A DNA stretch of 21,000 nt, taken from Cristatella mucedo. Taxonomy: Eukaryota > Bryozoa > Phylactolaemata > Cristatellidae. Within the stretch, counting starts at the first letter, position 1, and every line of letters begins with the position of its first letter. Shown in pieces: positions 17,501-21,000 of this stretch. The stretch spans positions 2,514,001 through 2,535,000 of the forward strand of contig WPIO01000020.1 in assembly GCA_009760855.2 (NCBI GenBank), in the 5' to 3' direction. Under the pieces are notes generated by a model, which was not told the DNA's origin, ran no database searches, and saw nothing but the letters and a program-made list of their open reading frames with translations. The translations under genes and the position numbers were made by a program.

Positions 17501-18690
17501 CAATGCAGCCTCCACAATGTAGCTCACTTGAACGGCATTTTTTTACTCGGCCCGATCTAGGTGCGTGACAATATGTTACATAGCACCATAAGAAACAAAA
17601 AATAGTTGCAATATAAATCTATATAATTTTGAATCGAAGCACCGGACTCGTGGAGCTCCACAAACACTAGCTGCTGACGTCACGTTAACTTGGTGTCCTT
17701 TACGATATTTAAAGTAGTAATATAGTAGTAATGGTACAAGTATGATGAGTATACTGTCAAACTATCAGTAGAGGTAATTTGATAATTAGCATAGTACATA
17801 CAACATAGACTCTCATAGTTGAAACTGAACACTTTTGATCGCCGTTGTTTAAATATACATCTAAATTTTGTGAACAATATATTATAAAAGTTAATATTCT
17901 TTACTATTTTTTAAATGTTCAGGACTATTCAAAAAAGCTGTCATTAAGTATCTTAAATTTTGAATGTAATTTCCTCAGCATTTTGCTGCAATACGCTAGC
18001 AGCCTACATAATAAATACCATACTTCTGCACATATGGTGCAGCATAGCTGGAATGTATGCCGACGGGCTAAATTTTGGATCTTCATAGCCAGCGACTATC
18101 ACGTAGCTGCAATGAAGAATAAAATCCAAGTCGTACACTGAAAGGTCAGAAGAAGACACTGGTACGAGCAGCGAACTTCAGCGCTCCCACTACGTAGCCA
18201 AACCATTCCAATGATGAATGTCTGCTCTCACGCTTGCAAGCTTAAGGCTACAGGTTGGTGTTTTACACTGAGCACCGCACTAGCGAGGCTTCTTTGGTAG
18301 AAAATAGAGCTATAGAGAACCTGAGATTCCTCATCAGAGTTCACAATTGATTACACCAGAGTAATGAGTGTGGGACATCTAGCAGGAGTGTCGCTTCTGA
18401 GCTGATCATACTAGCCATCCAGCAATCGAAGTGAAATAGCACTCCTGCCGACTTGCTTATGCACGGAATAACGCACTCGGAAATTTCTTGAGGCTTAAGA
18501 CAGCATTCTAAAGACGAACGAAAATCTAGCCATCTGAACGAGTGAGTAGTAAGTAATACAGCATATTGATGACCACTGGAAAAGCCATTCAAGGCATTCG
18601 ACGAAGGCAAACTGCCAATTTACCAAGACCACTTTAAAAATAATACAAAGGGCTAGTGCAGGAACATGAACATTATAGACTGTATTATCT
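17500..18690. other. AT-rich stretch without a supported gene
   Basis: The sequence is AT-rich from about 17560 to 18000. Open frames at 17845-18141 (+) and 18341-18610 (-) are short and show no motif. I see no RNA gene. Confidence 0.4.
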
Positions 18691-19157
18691 CAGATATACT
18701 CCCCCATCAGGCCAAGCATCGTACTACCCGCTTTTCGGAATCCAACAGTCTACAAATACCCCATACAAACCTCAAATCCTTTAGAGACCGTGCATTTAGT
18801 TCGTATGCTCCCAAAGCCTGGAACTCCCTCCCGACCTGCGTCAGAACATCCCCTGACCTGATCACATTTAAAAAGAATTTAAAAACACACCTATTTAGGA
18901 CAGTATTTAGTGGGTCCCTGTGATTCGTCCTTGATGTGCTTATGCGTGCTGACACTGTGCATGCTGCCACTAACCACATTTGCATGCTGACCCTGTGCAT
19001 GTCAACCCTAACAATGTTATTCATTTTGTTTGTTTTTCAAGCATGATTTTACTCACCATTCAATTGCATTTCCCTTTGCAGCAAATGTAAAGTGCCTAGA
19101 GAGAGATTGAGTTCTCTGAGGGCGCTTTATCAAGTGTATTATTATTATTATTATTAT
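18691..19157 (+). mobile_element. Family A retrotransposon, 3' end
   Basis: This copy is strongly 5'-truncated. It encodes SDILPHQAKHRTTRFSESNS through FRDRAFSSYAPKAWNSLPTC and on to the natural C-terminus FRTVFSGSL at TGA 18921-18923, so it shows the protein end that the 2905-4023 frame has lost. The 3' UTR and the (ATT)n tail (19137-19157) follow. Because it is nearly intact, it is probably one of the younger copies. Confidence 0.9.
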
Positions 19158-19211
19158 GTATTTATAGTAATAACACACTTGATAAAGCACCCTCAGAGAA
19201 CTCAATCTCTT
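19101..19211. repeat. Inverted repeat from tail-to-tail family A copies
   Basis: The arm at 19101-19136 (GAGAGATTGAGTTCTCTGAG and on to TTTATCAAGTG) and the arm at 19176-19211 are near-perfect reverse complements (about two mismatches in 36), with a loop of about 39 bases made of the ATT tail. They are the 3' ends of two oppositely oriented A copies. Confidence 0.88.
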
Positions 19212-19463
19212 TCTAGGTGCTTTACATATGCTGCCAAGGAAGCACGATCGGATGGTTAATGGTAGCATGCTCGATAAACAACAAGAATAAACATGGTTAG
19301 GGGTGACATGCACACAGTCAGCATGTTTAGTGTGCAGGCAGTATGCACAGTGTAAGCGTGCATAAGCGCATAAATGACAAATCTCAGGACCCCCTAAATG
19401 CTGTGATAAATAGGTGCGTTTTTAATTTTTTTTTAATGTGGTCAAGTCAGGGGATGTGACGTA
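19168..19463 (-). mobile_element. Family A retrotransposon, 3' UTR fragment
   Basis: This minus-strand copy holds the 3' end (CACTTGATAAAGCACCCTC at 19176) and the 3' UTR (AACATGGTTAGGGGTGACAT at 19289). It stops at GTCAAGTCAGGGGATGTGA, where the TA/TG microsatellite begins, so the microsatellite has replaced or grown from its 5' end. Confidence 0.85.
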
Positions 19464-19465
19464 AT

Positions 19466-19588
<123 letters not shown>

Positions 19589-19709
19589 CTACGAAATAAA
19601 GCGAGAAAGTCTGTCCTTCCCTCCATCACGCCCCAAGAAGGTTTAATAACACGTAATGTGCATAACTATGAGTCAGCAAAGCGAGTCAACAGGCAGTGAG
19701 CTGCTCGTG

Positions 19710-19828
<119 letters not shown>

Positions 19829-19829
19829 T

Positions 19830-20620
19830 CACAAGCTGCACAGTTGGGCTTGACTAAAGCGAAGCACGCTTCCGGGTTGAAGTTGGCGAAAATGCAGTGC
19901 TGTCAGCCGCAGGGCTCTGCTAGGGTGTACGGACAATCACAACACGACTCCCGTCGGCAAATGTAGAGAACTGAAACGCCGAGGCAATTCGCATGCCTTT
20001 CCGATCTCTTGTGTCAAACGCTTGAATTATTGACAGTCATATAGCACTACAGCCAGCTGCTGCTTCTGCAGCTCTCGGCATGCTGAGCCGACCTCGACAA
20101 CAACGGAAAACGCCCCACTGAAGAAGCAACCTTACTTCAAAAAGCACCCATCAGCAGCAAAGGCTTTCCTAGACATGCCCACTTACTCTTACACTTACAC
20201 TTACCTGCATGCGAGTGCAACACTTTGCTGTTGACCGGTGAGAAAAAGCCTATAGCAGCGAACCACCACTAACCAAGCTTCACATTTTATATCCGAGTCT
20301 GAATCTATGCCACGCAACAACCTGCTGAGAAGGTAAAGTCACATTAGTGCTTTGCTAGTTCATTCGCCAGGTGAGAAGTCCTTGGAACGTCATCTCATGG
20401 ATGAGCCAAATACGACTGCTTTTCCTGCTGACTTGGAAAACCGACAGGACAAGCTACGAATCATAACAACTCACATCCAAATAGCTTGCAGATCTCAAAA
20501 ACAGTGCGGGGCTTCTCTTGCGTCTGAATGAGCATCCAGAAAGTAGGATCACTCTTTATGGCCAGCAGACCTGCCATGCAAATCCATCTGGTTTCATTAG
20601 AAGACCGCATCTGATCCATA
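19830..20620. other. Stretch without a supported gene
   Basis: No frame of 60 codons or more lies fully inside. On the minus strand a perfect donor CAG|GTAAGT occurs at 20207/20204, and an acceptor-like CCTTCTCAG near 20325 would define an exon of about 120 bases with one open frame; support is weak. A hexamer run ACTTACACTTACACTTAC covers 20182-20204. Confidence 0.3.
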
Positions 20621-20685
20621 GTCAAGTCTGCTAACTTCCAGCCAGAGATATTGCAAAAGCTTGGGCTTGCTTAGGTAAGGATGCC
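20621..20685 (+). repeat. Dispersed repeat C, copy 3
   Basis: GTCAAGTCTGCTAACTTCCA through TTGCAAAAGCTTGGGCTTGC and TTAGGTAAGGATGC is the copy that shares most with both other copies (12123-12188, and 1417-1482 inverted). Confidence 0.55.
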
Positions 20686-20739
20686 GCAGCCAAGCAGGCC
20701 GGAGCATTTTTGGCATCCATCCAAGCTTTTGCATCTTAG

Positions 20740-21000
20740 ATATTAAAAGGCTTCCAGCCTTGCAATTAGATGCTTACAATTGATGTGAAACTCCGCAGCT
20801 AGGCACGTAGTAGGTCGTGAACATGACAGCTGTCACATTCTACCACAGCTAAGGACCTGCACTGGCTCCCCATCCAGTAGTGAATCGACTTCAAGGTTTT
20901 GCCACTCATGTAGAAGTCATTCTCTTGCTCCTGCCTCCCTTACTCAAATACTTTCTAACCGAACTTGGCATATCAGCACCTGGTTCTCTGTATCAAGTCG
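20740..21000 (+). mobile_element. Family A-like retrotransposon, decayed, runs off the window
   Basis: CTTCCAGCCTTGCAATTAG at 20752 and GCTAGGCACGTAGTAGGTC at 20799 parallel the LQLGQNSAARLVCRE region. GACCTGCACTGGCTCCCCAT at 20855 with AATCGACTTCAAGGTTTTG parallels ADLHWLPVKQRIEFKVL. Stops in all frames show that it is dead. It resembles the copy at 1500 more than the copy at 2591. Confidence 0.7.

Overview
The window is nuclear DNA of an animal, most likely an invertebrate; I cannot place it more closely. The evidence is introns with GT/AG borders, an AATAAA signal, long dinucleotide microsatellites, tRNA-derived SINEs and many 5'-truncated non-LTR retrotransposons of the CR1/L2 type. There is no bacterial operon, rRNA, functional tRNA or CRISPR array.

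The one convincing host gene lies on the + strand and fills the left two thirds. I infer four exons: 168-537, 7997-8082, 9138-9262 and 12817-13957. The intron phases agree at all three junctions (1/1, 0/0, 2/2), and the joined frame is open for 573 codons to a TGA at 13955-13957. AATAAA follows at 14135. The product has a helical N-terminal region of about 120 residues, a short polar linker encoded by two small exons, and a C-terminal domain that looks like a chymotrypsin-fold (PA clan) serine protease. The likely triad is His298, Asp372 and Ser506. The serine lies in GHSGS rather than GDSGG, and no signal peptide is visible, so an intracellular, non-zymogen enzyme or a degenerate relative is likely.

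The introns and the right flank are a graveyard of mobile elements. Family A (CR1/L2-like, ATT-rich tail) has copies at about 1500-2285 (+), 2300-2467 (-), 2591-4120 (-), 4800-5353 (-), 5353-6170 (-), 18691-19157 (+), 19168-19463 (-) and 20740-21000 (+), plus older relics in intron 3. Family B (related reverse transcriptase, ACATT-repeat tail) has one copy split in two (2469-2590 and 4121-4799, -) by the insertion of an A copy, and one copy at 6171-7085 (+). A tRNA-derived SINE family has at least five copies, one of them inside a family A copy. Intron 2 holds a separate degenerate repeat with units in both orientations.

From 14150 to 18690 and from 19830 to 20740 I see no reliable gene: only SINE relics, simple repeats, a weak primer-binding-site-like motif near 14693 and a few short open frames of unknown meaning. 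Exon joins are inferred from frame, phase and splice-site sequence only; no transcript evidence is available here.
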